Source: JAGVPT01 sp963717445 (GTDB lineage Bacteria > Bacteroidota > Ignavibacteria > UBA10030 > UBA8401). From it: a stretch of DNA of 64,000 bases. The stretch covers positions 1,488,001-1,552,000 of the forward strand of contig OY970334.1 of the NCBI GenBank assembly GCA_963717445.1. Direction: 5' to 3'. The position numbers and the translations under genes are program-made. Of this stretch, positions 26,801 through 38,693 are shown piece by piece (within the stretch, counting starts at the first letter, position 1; every line of letters starts with the position of its first letter). The notes beneath the pieces were generated by a model. The model made no database searches and had not been told where the DNA came from. It was given only the letters and a program-made list of their open reading frames with translations.

Positions 26801-28839
26801 TCAACCGTTAATTGCACGGAATCGGCTGCTAGGGATGTCAGATGATACGGTAATTTCACATCCCCCTTTTGAGGAGCTGTCGGCGTTGTGATGGAAACGA
26901 TGGCTGCTTTTCTCCCGGCAGTTGCATTCACCTCAATTGAGTTTGTATCACTATTTCCAAGCGCATCTACTGCTCGAACAATAAAATAGTATCTCTGAAA
27001 GTTAATGAGTGACCGTACCGTTGCTACCGTATCGGTTACTGAAGTATCCGGAGTAGCAAAATTATACACCTTGGAAGTCTGCGACAGGAATATTTTATAC
27101 GTGATCGGTAACGACAGATCCGTTGCATGATTCCATCCCAACACAACTCTGTTCGTATCCCCCGTTGCCGTTTGTACTCCGGCAAAGACCGGCGCCTTGT
27201 TATCGACAGTGAAGGCACTCGATAGATAAACGACACCGGTATCCAGCTTGCCGATGGGGAGAATCTTCATTCTTGTTTGCTGAGACTGCACCCCTGGAAT
27301 ATCCGATAGGCTATTCCAGATGAGAGTATCGTTTGTTGTCGCAAACAAGCCGGAGAGAACTCCGGACACATTCGTCGTCGGCGTAAACGTTTTCCCGCTG
27401 TCAAGCGAATATGAGACTTTTATAATGATGGTATCGGGCGAGCCGATTTGGAATGTAAACGGAAATTTTACCACGCCGTGCTGATTGCTCGACGGAACCT
27501 GAAATGCCGTTATGCGCGAAAGAGGTCTTTTCGTTGTAATCTTTACGACATTGCTAGCGTTGCTCTCAACCCCACTACTGTTGAGAGCCGTAACCTTATA
27601 CCAATAAGAAGTGAGCGCAGTTAATCCAGTATCGGCATAGGTTGTCAGCGTTGTAGAATCTCTCTTCACGAACGTCAGGCTATCCAGACTTTTATAGATT
27701 TTGTACCGGGCAGCAATTCCATTAGGTTGCCACGTGAATTGTACGGATACATCGGAGAGTGGAGTTCCGCTGAGTATCGTCGGCGCTGCGGGATTTGTTA
27801 TGACCGTAGCCGCAATGCTCGAATCTCCGCTCGATCCGCTGGAACGGTCGGCAGCAACCTTCAGCCAATATTGCTTACCCGGCGTTAATACGGAATCTGT
27901 GTATTGAAGCAGTGCTGTCGAGTCTATCTTAACAAAGAGCGTATCGTTTACCGATTGCAGAATAGGATAGTACGCTGCATCCTTAATTTTCGCCCATGTA
28001 ATTTGTGCCTTCGTAGTGCCAACAGGTACAGCGGAGGAAATTACGGGTGGACTAAGGCGCGTAATGAATTTTCTAAACGATGTAAAATTGCTGGTGCCGG
28101 CTGCCAATGTCACATTCACTCTCCAGTAAAGTGTTGAATCATACGGCAGATTTTTGATAGTCCGCGACGTACCCGTTCCAGTTGAGTCGACGAGAAATGT
28201 TGTTAACGTCGTATCACCGATTATTTGCAGGCGATAGTTAATGGAGCCTGAAATTGCCGTCCACGAAAATGCCAGTGTCGTTGCCGCGTTATTCTCAGTT
28301 GCTGAGGGAAGAAGCTGTGTTGGAGCCCCGGGCGGAGCAACATAATAATACGCTCCTATATCGGCAATAGTGCCATCCGGATCTTTGGCACTCAATGTAT
28401 CCCCAGCGTCAATCATGTGCGAAGTTGCCTGGAGATGATAGTTCTGCGACGATGTGTCAACAAACAATGGCGAGAGACCGATATTGGAGAATGCATCCGA
28501 GGGATCTCCTCTCCGGTTTGTGGAAGTCAAATTTCCGTACGTAGAAGAGTAGCCGCTATAGTTTGTCGTATTGAGATAAACGTCGTTAAATTTTGTCGTT
28601 GGCGCAGGGCTTACGGTTGTATGGATTCCATTTCCATTGTTGAACGCAACGATATTATTGCGAACAACGACACTGCTGTTCGAGGTGATATTTGTAATTC
28701 CGCCGGTGTTGCTAACCACTGTATTGTTTTCAACGGTGGAACTGCTACCAATGTTAAAGATTCCGGAATTTCCTGTGTTTTTGTAAACGATGTTCCTTCG
28801 GTACTGCAGCACCGGTGTTGTTTGCACCGTTGATTCCAC
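23899..28839 (-). pseudogene. giant surface protein, C-terminal segment (Fn3-like repeats, dockerin-like, cohesin-like, T9SS domain)
   Basis: Third frame of one giant gene (23899-37640). It begins in the middle of a parallel beta-helix (NIVYKNTGNSGIFNIGS, NTVVSNTGG) that the preceding frame leaves unfinished. Then come many Fn3/Ig-like repeats (YKIFLSQ, FVVRAVDALGN) with two long repeats of the LTVEYSTNAGTAWNTTQNL type. Next is a dockerin-like pair of EF-hand loops (NGDRLIDAQDL ... RDGKIDFEDLLVFVRMWNW), a cohesin-like domain (SVATVGVEINYNPSAIGIDS) and the T9SS domain (FDLSQNYPNPFNPTTKIDY ... KKMMMLR). The frame changes by one base near 28801-28825. Confidence 0.8.
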
Positions 28840-31800
28840 CGCCGGCGTTTAAAGAAATTACATTGCTGTCTGCAATAGCGATTCCGGAACCATAGAGTGT
28901 AGCGCCTACTTGAGCATTACCACTAATTGCGTTTGAACGTATAAGGATAGTATTATAGACGCCTGCACCTCCATTATTACAGACAGAGCTGGCAATAAGG
29001 GAGTCTGCGTCAACTCCGTAGCCTCCGTTGGAAGCCACTTTGCAGGCCATTACGAGGCCTGTCGCGTGGATACCGTTACCTCCATTCTGAACGACGGTGT
29101 CTTCATACATTAGCACTATTCCGTTGCCAGTGACGCCGTCCGATGTGTTTTGAGAAATTGTTGCAAAAGAAATACTATCTGTGCTCGTGCCAGGCAAGTA
29201 TATGCCTTGATAGTTCTTCCAGATCAGCGAATTTGAGATCTCAAGCTGGATGCCGCTCGTGTTCGATGAAATCGCCGGGTTGTTAGAGCTTCCGCCAAAT
29301 TCAACATCGCAATAGCGGAGTTCACTCACCGGTAAACTTTTATTGGTAAACAATAAATACTCCCATTGGCTCGGGGCCGGTGCAGGCTGCAGCGTCGTAA
29401 AATAAATTGAATCGACTGATGTACCGATAGCTTTCAAAACCCCGTTGATTGTTATCGAAACCCCAAGGTCGAGCTGGACGGTGACCCCGGGTTGTATTGT
29501 TAGCGTTGCTCCGGAAGCAACTGTAATATTGTTTACAATTTTGTATGGACTGTTGGCCTTTGTCCAGGTTGTGTTCGATGTGATATTCGAGATGACCGTT
29601 GTTCCGCCGGACACAGTCGCATAGGCAATGTTGCTCGTATCGCTCACAAAAGAATTGCTGTCCACAACAGTGATTGTATAATCGTATGTAAGACCGGTAC
29701 TGAGTCCCACACTATCGGTGTAAGTTGTGGCAGGACCATTTGTGCTGTCACGAAGTGAAAAATTGGGGTCCGTATACAAATGCCGATAAATTCTATATCG
29801 CAGAACGTTCGGCGAGGCGCTTGCGCTCCACGATAGATTAATTTTGCTGCCGGCAGTCGAAGCAGCAAGGCTTGTTACCCGGTAAGGAGTAACGCCTGAT
29901 AGCGTGAAAGAGTAATTGCCGCTCAATGTTCCATTGTTTCCGTAGACACTAGCATCGTAAGTCGTTGTCCCACTCGACTCATCCAGCCTCCAGTAGCCCA
30001 CAAGGCCTGTCTCATTCCCCCCCAGCGTGTGCACCATCCCATACGGGATCTGATTCGAGTCCCGTGCCACATTCCACACCCTCACCTCGTCCACCTGCCC
30101 CTTGAGTAAATTGGCTCCAGTGTAATATTCCCTCCCCATGATTAACGCATCAGTACTTGTATAGACAGTACCCGAAGCAGCCACCGTGTTATCCAACACA
30201 CCATTGATATACAACTTCATCTTACTCCCATCATACACCCCGGCAATGTGATACCACACTCCTGCCCGTACATATTGGTTGGAAGTAATGCTCGTTGAGA
30301 CACCGCTGAGCGCAAGTATTACTTTCTGCGTCGCCCCAGTTCCATCAAAGTATAGCGTGTATTCATTCTTATCGATGATCTTCGGTGATCCACTCCCCCC
30401 TACCTGACGCTTCACCCATGCCTCTAACGTGATGGGGCCACTGATCCTAAGCGAAAGATCATCAGGAACACTTACATATCCAGTTGCTCCATCCAGAACG
30501 ACTGCATTGCCCGCAAGATTGGCATGCGGCGTAACTGCCACCGCGGGTGAATAATCTCCCTCGCTATTGCTGCTGTCGACTGTCGTCACTTGATAGAAGT
30601 AGGTCGTATCGTTCGTCGGGGGGGAATCAGTGTACCCGTTCGTCCCAACATTCAGTGTCGTCACCAATTGACGAGCTACACTTGCCGTCGAGCGATAGAC
30701 GCGGTACTGTGTCGCTGTCGGTGCTATCGTCGCCTGCCAGCTCAACGTAACTTTTCCATTTCCCGGCTGTGCAGCAACATTCCGCGGAGGAGGCGGAAAT
30801 GCACCTGAGACGACAAACGAGGCACCTCCTGTGAGCGTCCCATTATTTGCATTGGGAGTTGCATCGTAGGTCGTTGTCCCACTCGACTCATCCAGCCTCC
30901 AGTAGCCCACAAGGCCTGTCTCATTCCCCCCCAGCGTGTGCACCATCCCATACGGGATCTGATTCGAGTCCCGTGCCACATTCCACACCCTCACCTCGTC
31001 CACCTGCCCCTTGAGTAAATTGGCTCCAGTGTAATATTCCCTCCCCATGATTAACGCATCAGTACTTGTATAGATAGTACCCGAAGCAGCCACCGTGTTA
31101 TCCAACACACCATTGATATACAACTTCATCTTACTCCCATCATACACCCCGGCAATGTGATACCACACTCCTGCCCGTACATATTGGTTGGAAGTAATGC
31201 TCGTTGAGACACCGCTGAGCGCAAGTATTACTTTCTGCGTCGCCCCAGTTCCATCAAAGTATAGCGTGTATTCATTCTTATCGATGATCTTCGGTGATCC
31301 ACTCCCCCCTACCTGACGCTTCACCCATGCCTCTAACGTGATGGGGCCACTGATCCTAAGCGAAAGATCATCAGGAACACTTACATATCCAGTTGCTCCA
31401 TCCAGAACGACTGCATTGCCCGCAAGATTGGCATGCGGCGTAACTGCCACCGCGGGTGAATAATCTCCCTCGCTATTGCTGCTGTCGACTGTCGTCACTT
31501 GATAGAAGTAGGTCGTATCGTTCGTCGGGGGGGAATCAGTGTACCCGTTCGTCCCAACATTCAGTGTCGTCACCAATTGACGAGCTACACTTGCCGTCGA
31601 GCGATAGACGCGGTACTGTGTCGCTGTCGGTGCTATCGTCGCCTGCCAGCTCAACGTAACTTTTCCATTTCCCGGCTGTGCAGCAACATTCCGCGGAGGA
31701 GGCGGAAATGCACCTGAGACGACAAACGAGGCACCTCCTGTGAGCGTCCCATTATTTGCATTGGGAGTTGCATCGTAGGTCGTTGTCCCACTCGACTCAT

Positions 31801-34800
31801 CCAGCCTCCAGTAGCCCACAAGGCCTGTCTCATTCCCCCCCAGCGTGTGCACCATCCCATACGGGATCTGATTCGAGTCCCGTGCCACATTCCACACCCT
31901 CACCTCGTCCACCTGCCCCTTGAGTAAATTGGCTCCAGTGTAATATTCCCTCCCCATGATTAACGCATCAGTACTTGTATAGATAGTACCCGAAGCAGCC
32001 ACCGTGTTATCCAACACACCATTGATATACAACTTCATCTTACTCCCATCATACACCCCGGCAATGTGATACCACACTCCTGCCCGTACATATTGGTTGG
32101 AAGTAATGCTCGTTGAGACACCGCCGAGCAAAAGAATCACTTTCTGCATTGTTCCAGTTCCGTCAAAGTACAGGGTATAATAATTCTTATCGATGATCTT
32201 CGGCGTTCCACTCCCCCCTACTTGACGCTTCACCCATGCCTCTAACGTGATGGGGCCACTGATCTGAAGTGATGATGCGTTAGCGACAGAAATATATCCT
32301 GAAGTACCATCCAACAAGATAGAGTGGCCTGAAACCAAGGAGTCGGTTGTAAAGTGCCGGTTAGAGGAGTATGCGCTTGAACCATCCAAGTCCTTTGCGC
32401 TAACCCGCCAATAATACGTTGTATGGAACGCGAGGGACTTGACACATCTTGACGTATCCGTCACCGTCGAATCTTCGAGAAAGATACCCGTGACAAAATT
32501 GGAATCCGTGCCAATCTGTACGTGATACGCAGAGGCACCGACCGATGCATTCCACACCAAAGAGAGCGACGGCGGTTGATATGTTGCATTCACCGGCAAG
32601 AGTTGAGTGGGAGTTGACGGAACCGCAGTTGTTATTGCTGCTGCATTACTCTTAACTCCTTCATATCCGGTCGAGTCGACTGCGCTGACCCGGTAGTAAT
32701 ACGTAGTCGCCGATGCAAGACCAGTGTTTGTGTAAGTGGTTTGAGTGGTCGAGTCAATCAGCAAGACACTTGTCGGACTCGAACCGCGATAAATCCTGTA
32801 ACGCATAAGCGGGGCCATGCCGCCGCCATTCTGCCAAGTGAGAGTAGCCGTTGTACTACTAGCAAGAGTGGCTGTAAGATTTGTTGGCGCCAACTGGAGG
32901 TTGAATTCTTGAGGCGAGCGGGCTTTATTCGAGATACGAATTTCGTCAAAGATGGCGTTGGCATATGAATCTCCCGACCAATTACTCCTGCCAATGTAGT
33001 CGATCGTCCTTGTAAGACTATTAGGGACCGACATTGTACCCGTTGCCACGGCGACACCGTTGATATAGATTGTTCCGGTCGTCCCGTTCAACACACAGGC
33101 AACATGATTCCACTGATTCAACGGGAGGCTTGCAGGCGACTCCACGGATGGTCCTCCCGAAGAACCCTGATATATCTGAAAATTAATTTGCCCCGAAGTC
33201 GCGTTGCTCAATGCAACGACAATATTGTCAGACGCCGAACCGTTGCCAAAGTCAATAAGCCTAGACCAACTATTGTAACTCCTCTCGTAAACCCAAGCCT
33301 CTATTGTAAAATTACCGGTGAACCAGACTCCACTCGGCGCCAGTATATAATCGGATGTTCCATTGAGGCTCCTCGCATTTCCGAATCGGCCAGCGACAAT
33401 GCTCGTCCCCGTTGCCGTGCCGTTGTTGTTTTTGCCGCTTGCGTCGATCACTGTCTGACCGCTCGTCTCATCCATGTGCAGCAATAACACTGTGCTCGTG
33501 TCAGAATTGTATTCATGTTGCGCATTAAGCATGCCTGGCGTTGCACTCACTTCATTGCTATAATTGCTCTCCAATCTCGAACTATCGATCGCCGTAATGC
33601 GGAAGTAATACGTTGTGCCGTTCGTGAGCCCGGACACTAACCTCGTCGTATCGGTGATCGACGCCGATGTGGAATCAGCAAGTATTTCGCCGCCGGATGT
33701 TGTGCCACGATAGATACGGTATTTCAAGAAATCTGATTCGGTGTTCTTGTTCCACTTGAGAGTGACTTGAGCGTTGCCGACGGTGGCAGCCAGGTTTTGA
33801 GGAGCGGCGGGTGGTGTGCTCACAACAACTTTCACTGCATAACTCGCTGCACCTTCAAACCCCGTTGAGTCAACAGCAGAGACTCTATAAAAGTAGGTGC
33901 CATTTCCTGTAACTGTATTTGCTTTGGATGTTGATGTCGTTGAATCAACCGACGAAATGTTAATCGAATCTGCACCGCGATATATTTTATACCTCATTAA
34001 CGGCACTGCACCTCCGCCGTTTTGCCAAGTGAGATTGATCGTTGTGCCGGTTGGAGTTGCCACGAGACTTACCGGAGGAAGCTGGAGATTGAATTCCTGA
34101 GGGGAACGTATCTTGTTGGATATCCGTAATTCGTCGATTGTCCCGTCGACAAAATAGACACTGGATGATCCATTCCTTCCTATGTAGAGCGGATTTGAAG
34201 TGGTCGTCAGGTTTGCTGATGCAATCGTCGTATCTTGCACTAACGCACCATTGAAATAGATCTTGAATTCTTTTGTCGAATTATTGTATGTCGCGGCTAC
34301 ATGTGTCCACGTGTTCAACTGAATCGTAGGAGTGGTGGTAGCATTCTGCCATGGATATCCTGAATAAACGCCGAAGAGCACTTGATTATTTGGCATGACG
34401 TATAATTGATATGCGCCATCTTTCGAAATCAAGTTTTGACTCTGCGATGCCACCAGATTCATCCACATTTCAACGCTGATCTGGTTAGTCATATTGAGCG
34501 AGTTTGCATTATTTACTAGGAGATAATCCGACGTGCCATTCAAGTGCCTGCCATTTCCAAAACGAGCAGCAACTATCGTTGTTCCTGTCGCCGCACCATT
34601 GTTACCATATGCACTTGCGTCGTTCACCGTCGAGCCGCTGGTTTCATCCATGTGCATCAACAGCACTGTGCTCGTGTCGGGATTGTATTCCCTCAATGCA
34701 TTGAGAACAGACGGTGTAATACTTACTTCGTTGCTGTAACCGCTCTCCAGTCTCGCACTGTCTATTGCCGTAATTTTAAAGTAATAGGTTGTGCCGTTAG

Positions 34801-36195
34801 TAAGCCCAGTACTTGTCCGTGTTGTATCAGTGATACTGTTAGATGTGGAATCAACCAGCGTTTCACCGCCGGAGGTTGTGCCTTTGTAAATCCGGTATTT
34901 CAAAAAATCGGCTTCGGTGTTCTTGTTCCATTTGAGTGTGACCTGGCCGTTGCCCGCGGTGGCGGTGAGGTTTTGAGGTGCACTAATCATTAAGTTATTT
35001 AACAAAATAGAAACTGTACCTGTTGTCGAATTTGCAGTATTTGCAGTAAGGATATCAGGTTTACCGTCACCATCAATATCCGCCATTACAACACCAACAG
35101 GATCATAATTTGTATGGAGAGTAACAAAATTTGCAAATGCGATATTTCCAACCGTGCTAATATTTTTATAAATAGAAGCCGATGTATCAGTACCACTGGT
35201 TACAACTAAATCTGGCGATCCATCACCATTAAAATCAGTAATTGTAACATCATTAGGATTATTTCCAGTGCCTATATCTATTTTCGATGATGCAGAAATT
35301 GTTCCCCTCGTACTTTGATTTTGATAAATTGATATTGTATTGCTTTGTAGATTTGTAACAACAACATCTGGCTTGCCATCATTATTTAAATCGCCGATAG
35401 CAACCCGAAAAGGATAGCTTCCTGTTGTGAAGTCAATTCTCGCTGCCAACGATATATTTCCGGCAGTACTTATATTTCTAAATATTGAGATTGTGTTGCT
35501 TGAACTATTAGCAACAACGATCTCTGGCAACCCATCACCATCAATATCTCCAACAGCTATTCCATTCGGCAGGGTTCCTGTTTGAAAATCTACTTTCGTA
35601 GCGAATGAAATAGTATCATTAGAAGAGGTATTTCTAAGGATAGAGATTGTATTACTCATGTCATTGACGGTAATTATATCTGGTTTTCCATCTCCATCTA
35701 TATCACTAATGATGATACCGTCCGGTCTGCTATTAGTGTTAAAATCAATTTTTTGTGAGAAAGAAATATTCCCCGGTGAAGACAAATTTCGATATACTGA
35801 AATTGTATTAGATGCAAGGTTTGTTGCGATAATATCCGGTTTTCCATCTCCATCTATATCAACAACGGCGATATCTTGTGTATAAGTATCAGCACTAAGA
35901 ACGATTCTTGAATCGAACGATAGGCTCCCGATGGAACTTGTATTTCGAAGAATAGAAACTGTATTATCTTCTCTATCTCCACAAATAATATCAGGCTTAC
36001 CATCACCATCGAGATCAAACGCAATAAGACCATACGGCCATCCACCTATTGCAAAATCATTTTTTTGTTTGAAGCTATTTGAAGTTATTATTTTTGAAGA
36101 AATAAATGTGATAATAAATGGCTTTGAAGAAAACGCTGTTAAGCGACTTATCGTGTTTGTTACCGTAATCGGTGCGTACGTTGCCCCTGTCGGGT
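28754..36195 (-). pseudogene. giant surface protein, middle segment (FG-GAP propeller, Fn3, five LamG domains, beta-helix)
   Basis: The frame is open from the frameshift near 36195 down to a stop at 28754; an ATG/TTG-based start at 35785 would be artificial. Order: seven FG-GAP/VCBS motifs of the form D-I-D-G-D-G-x-P-D-I (one propeller), Fn3, LamG 1 (VLLMHMDETSG ... DGTIDELRISNK), two Fn3, LamG 2 (... IFDEIRISNKARSPQEF), two Fn3/Ig-like, then three LamG-Fn3 units (GPITLEAWVKRQVGGSG, KGQVDEVRVWN) covering 29962-32280, and a beta-helix region from ~29620. No stop interrupts 7.4 kb, so the splits are few and local. Confidence 0.8.
29962..31779 (-). repeat. 909-bp tandem duplication inside the giant gene (LamG + Fn3 unit)
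   Basis: 29962-30870 and 30871-31779 are near-identical 909-bp copies (303 codons); I found one difference (GACAGTA versus GATAGTA, Val versus Ile). A third partial copy continues from 31780 to about 32110 before diverging. Confidence 0.9.
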
Positions 36196-37640
36196 ACTGT
36201 CACATTTAATGATGTCGAAGAAGCGCTGTTGACGGTTGCCTTCACCGCGCCAAAATACACCACATTATTAGATGCCGTTGTGTTAAAGTTTGTACCGGTA
36301 ATAGTAACAGTTGTGCCAATGAGACCAGAGGTGGGAGAGAAGGAAGAAATTGTCGGAGGTTCATAGGGCGTCGCACTCACTTCATTAGAATACCCGCTCT
36401 CCAATCGTGCACTATCCATCGCGGTCGCTTCGAAGTAGTATGACGTGCCGTTTGTAAGCCCAAAGATTACTCGTGTAGTATCTGTTATGCCCGCGGACGT
36501 GGAATCGACCAATGTCTCCCCCCCTGAAGATGTACCACGATAGATGCGGTATTTTAAGAAATCCGATTCGGTATTTTTGCTCCACGCGAGTGCTATCTGT
36601 GCGTTGCCAGCGGTGGCGGTGAGGCTTAGAGGAGCAGCGGGTGCAAGAGAAAACGCTTCAACACCCGCAGAGGAGCTTACTCCATTGCCACCGCCCGCTG
36701 CATAAAGAGTTCCGTTTATTACGGCCACACCCATCCCGGATATCGCCGTCGGCATCGATGGTCCGCTCGACCATTTATCGGTCGCAGGATCGTAAATCAA
36801 AACCGTGTCCATAACAACGTTACTGGCGTTTTGTCCACCAACAACGTATAATTTCCCGTTTATCACAGCGCTTCCAAAACTCGTCCCGGCAACCGGCATT
36901 GAGGCTTTGGTCGCCCATGTATTAGTGCCGGGATCATAAACGTCGAGAGTGTTACCGACGTTGCTGCTGCCGTTGATTCCACCCCCAACATAAAATTTTC
37001 CGTTTATCACTCCGTAAGCGGGATAAGCGTGTGCCGACGGAGCGCTGGCGAGGGTTGTCCAACTATTACCGACCGGATCATAAACATACAATTGATTTTG
37101 ATATGGAGGCGATGAGTATCCGTTTTCAGCGTTGAAGACGTAAAGCTTTCCGTTAATGACGCCGCATGCTCCGTCTCCGCTGAGCGCCGGCATACTGGCC
37201 CCTGTCGTCCATGTGTTGCTGCTGGTGTCATAAATGAATAACGTGCTTACAGGAAGGGATCCGTTCCAGCCGCCGGGCATATAGAGCTTGCCGCCTATCG
37301 CACACAAGCCATCTCCCTGGTATATTGTCTCGGGCAATGACGCAATCGAAGACCAGCTATTGGTTGCAGAATTATATTTATAGCAGGTGGAAAGAGGGCT
37401 GCCGTTATTTCCACCGGCAACATATATATTTGTGCCTGCCGACGCCGCTGCCATCCATAATGGTGTTGCAACTGGCATCGATGCTTTCGTTGCCCAAGTG
37501 CCCTGGGCATTACATTCATCCTGTAGCAGGAAAGCAGAAACTGTGAAGAACAAAAAAGGCAATATCACTCTTCGTAACATCCGGAAGACGAAATACTTTT
37601 TACTGTTCATTGATAACTGATTATTGATGGCTGTTTTCAT
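36075..37640 (-). pseudogene. giant surface protein, N-terminal segment (signal peptide, Kelch propeller, Fn3, IPT)
   Basis: First frame of the giant gene. A signal peptide (VILPFLFFTVSAFLL ... NAQ) is followed by six Kelch repeats (WATKASMP ... GTNIYVAGG, NGKLYVVGGQNAS, IYDPATDKW), an Fn3 domain (APLSLTATAGNAQIALAWSK) and an IPT/TIG domain (PTISSFSPTSGLIGTTVTI). After SLNVTVP the frame slips by one extra base in a CCC run near 36195; the other frame continues TGATYAPITVTNTISRL into the FG-GAP region. ATG 37640 overlaps the stop of the upstream lipoprotein gene (ATGA). Confidence 0.8.
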
Positions 37641-38461
37641 TGCGCCACCACCTTTCCGGAGATCACCATATTCATTGGAATGGCATTCCCCACGGTGTCC
37701 CGATAAGCAGTCTGCGCCGTAACAAAATTAATCTTCGTGAGCCCCGTTGTTTTTGCGTGGCAGTATAAATTAGCCAGTGCGCCGGAACCGTTCACTCCGG
37801 AAATTATTCCTCCGGCTGCTGCCACATCGATCGTAACCGTATCTTTCGTTGAATTGATAGCCCAAAAAAGAATCGGCGTTTCCCCGTTCTGGCTCACAAA
37901 ATTTCCGGCCGTTACGCTATCGACTTGCAACGCATTCGTTTGAACTTGAAGAGACATTTTGGCAGCAAGAAGATTCGTGGTGATATATTCTGCCTGCACG
38001 CTGTAGGTAAACTCCGGCCCAACGGGAACTTCGATCTTGCGCGGGTAGAACATGATGGCTGGTCCAGTCACCGCATTAACCTCGAAAGAAATGCTAGGGG
38101 GCGAACTCTCTATACTGCCACTCTCATGCTTTGCCCGCACGCTGAAGGTATGCATCCCTTCATCCAAATCTGTAAGCGTTATGCTCGTTGCGGTGGAGAA
38201 TGTACTCCACCCCGTCCCATCGAAGTCGCAGGAGAATGATGCGACATCCTGTGTTCCGCTCCACGTGATCGTCACCGAATCTACGGTAAGGACAGTATTA
38301 TTCGGCCCTGTAATACTTGATTTTGGAGCGATGTAGGCGGAGCTTGTCGGATCAATAGGATTGACGAATTGATCCGGCGGTTTGACATTGTCCTGGCAGG
38401 CTGAAAAGAAGAGAGATGAAATGAGTAGACAGACGGCCATTTTTAATAAGTCGGTAGTCAT
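37637..38461 (-). CDS. cohesin-like lipoprotein coupled to the giant surface protein
   Basis: 274 aa: lipoprotein signal (MTTDLLKMAVCLLISSLF, FSAC), an Ig-like domain (SVTITWSGTQDVASFSCDFDG ... HTFSVRAKHESGSIESSP) and a C-terminal cohesin-like jelly-roll (FTYSVQAEYITTNLLAAKMS, DTVTIDVAAAGGIISGVNGS, LYCHAKTTGLTKINFV). Its stop overlaps the giant gene's ATG by four bases, so the two are translationally coupled. It is predicted to sit in the outer membrane and could hold a dockerin-bearing partner (inference). Confidence 0.8.
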   Translation of the reverse strand: MTTDLLKMAVCLLISSLFFSACQDNVKPPDQFVNPIDPTSSAYIAPKSSITGPNNTVLTVDSVTITWSGTQDVASFSCDFDGTGWSTFSTATSITLTDLDEGMHTFSVRAKHESGSIESSPPSISFEVNAVTGPAIMFYPRKIEVPVGPEFTYSVQAEYITTNLLAAKMSLQVQTNALQVDSVTAGNFVSQNGETPILFWAINSTKDTVTIDVAAAGGIISGVNGSGALANLYCHAKTTGLTKINFVTAQTAYRDTVGNAIPMNMVISGKVVAQ

Positions 38462-38626
38462 AATTGATTCCGCAAGAATAAATAATTAATGCTCCGTAAA
38501 TCATGTTACATGCTATGGCATTTTGGATAATGAAACCCGCGCATCGTTATTTCCGCGAATGAGGAGATCCATGATAATAACTCACGTTGCGCATGAACTA
38601 AAAAAGACAAAAGCGGTGCTCAATGA

Positions 38627-38682
38627 CCACCCCTGACGCTTCGCGTCTTCCCCTCCTTAACAAGGAGGGGAAAAAGGGGTGG
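38627..38682. terminator. nested palindrome, terminator- or REP-like
   Basis: Outer arms CCACCCC (38627-38633) / GGGGTGG (38676-38682) and a strong inner hairpin CCCCTCCTT-aac-AAGGAGGGG (38650-38670). It lies just past the stop of the leftward caspase gene. No clear T-run on the minus strand, so either function is possible. Confidence 0.5.
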
Positions 38683-38693
38683 TCCAAAATAGC

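Noticed and set aside
30547..31890. Duplicated short frames antisense or in other phases of the LamG repeats
   Set aside because: They repeat only because the DNA is duplicated; the long LamG frame explains the sequence.
29962..32280. Regular repeats considered as a CRISPR array or insertion-sequence copies
   Set aside because: The repeat unit is 909 bp, fully coding, without spacers or transposase; it is a protein-domain duplication.
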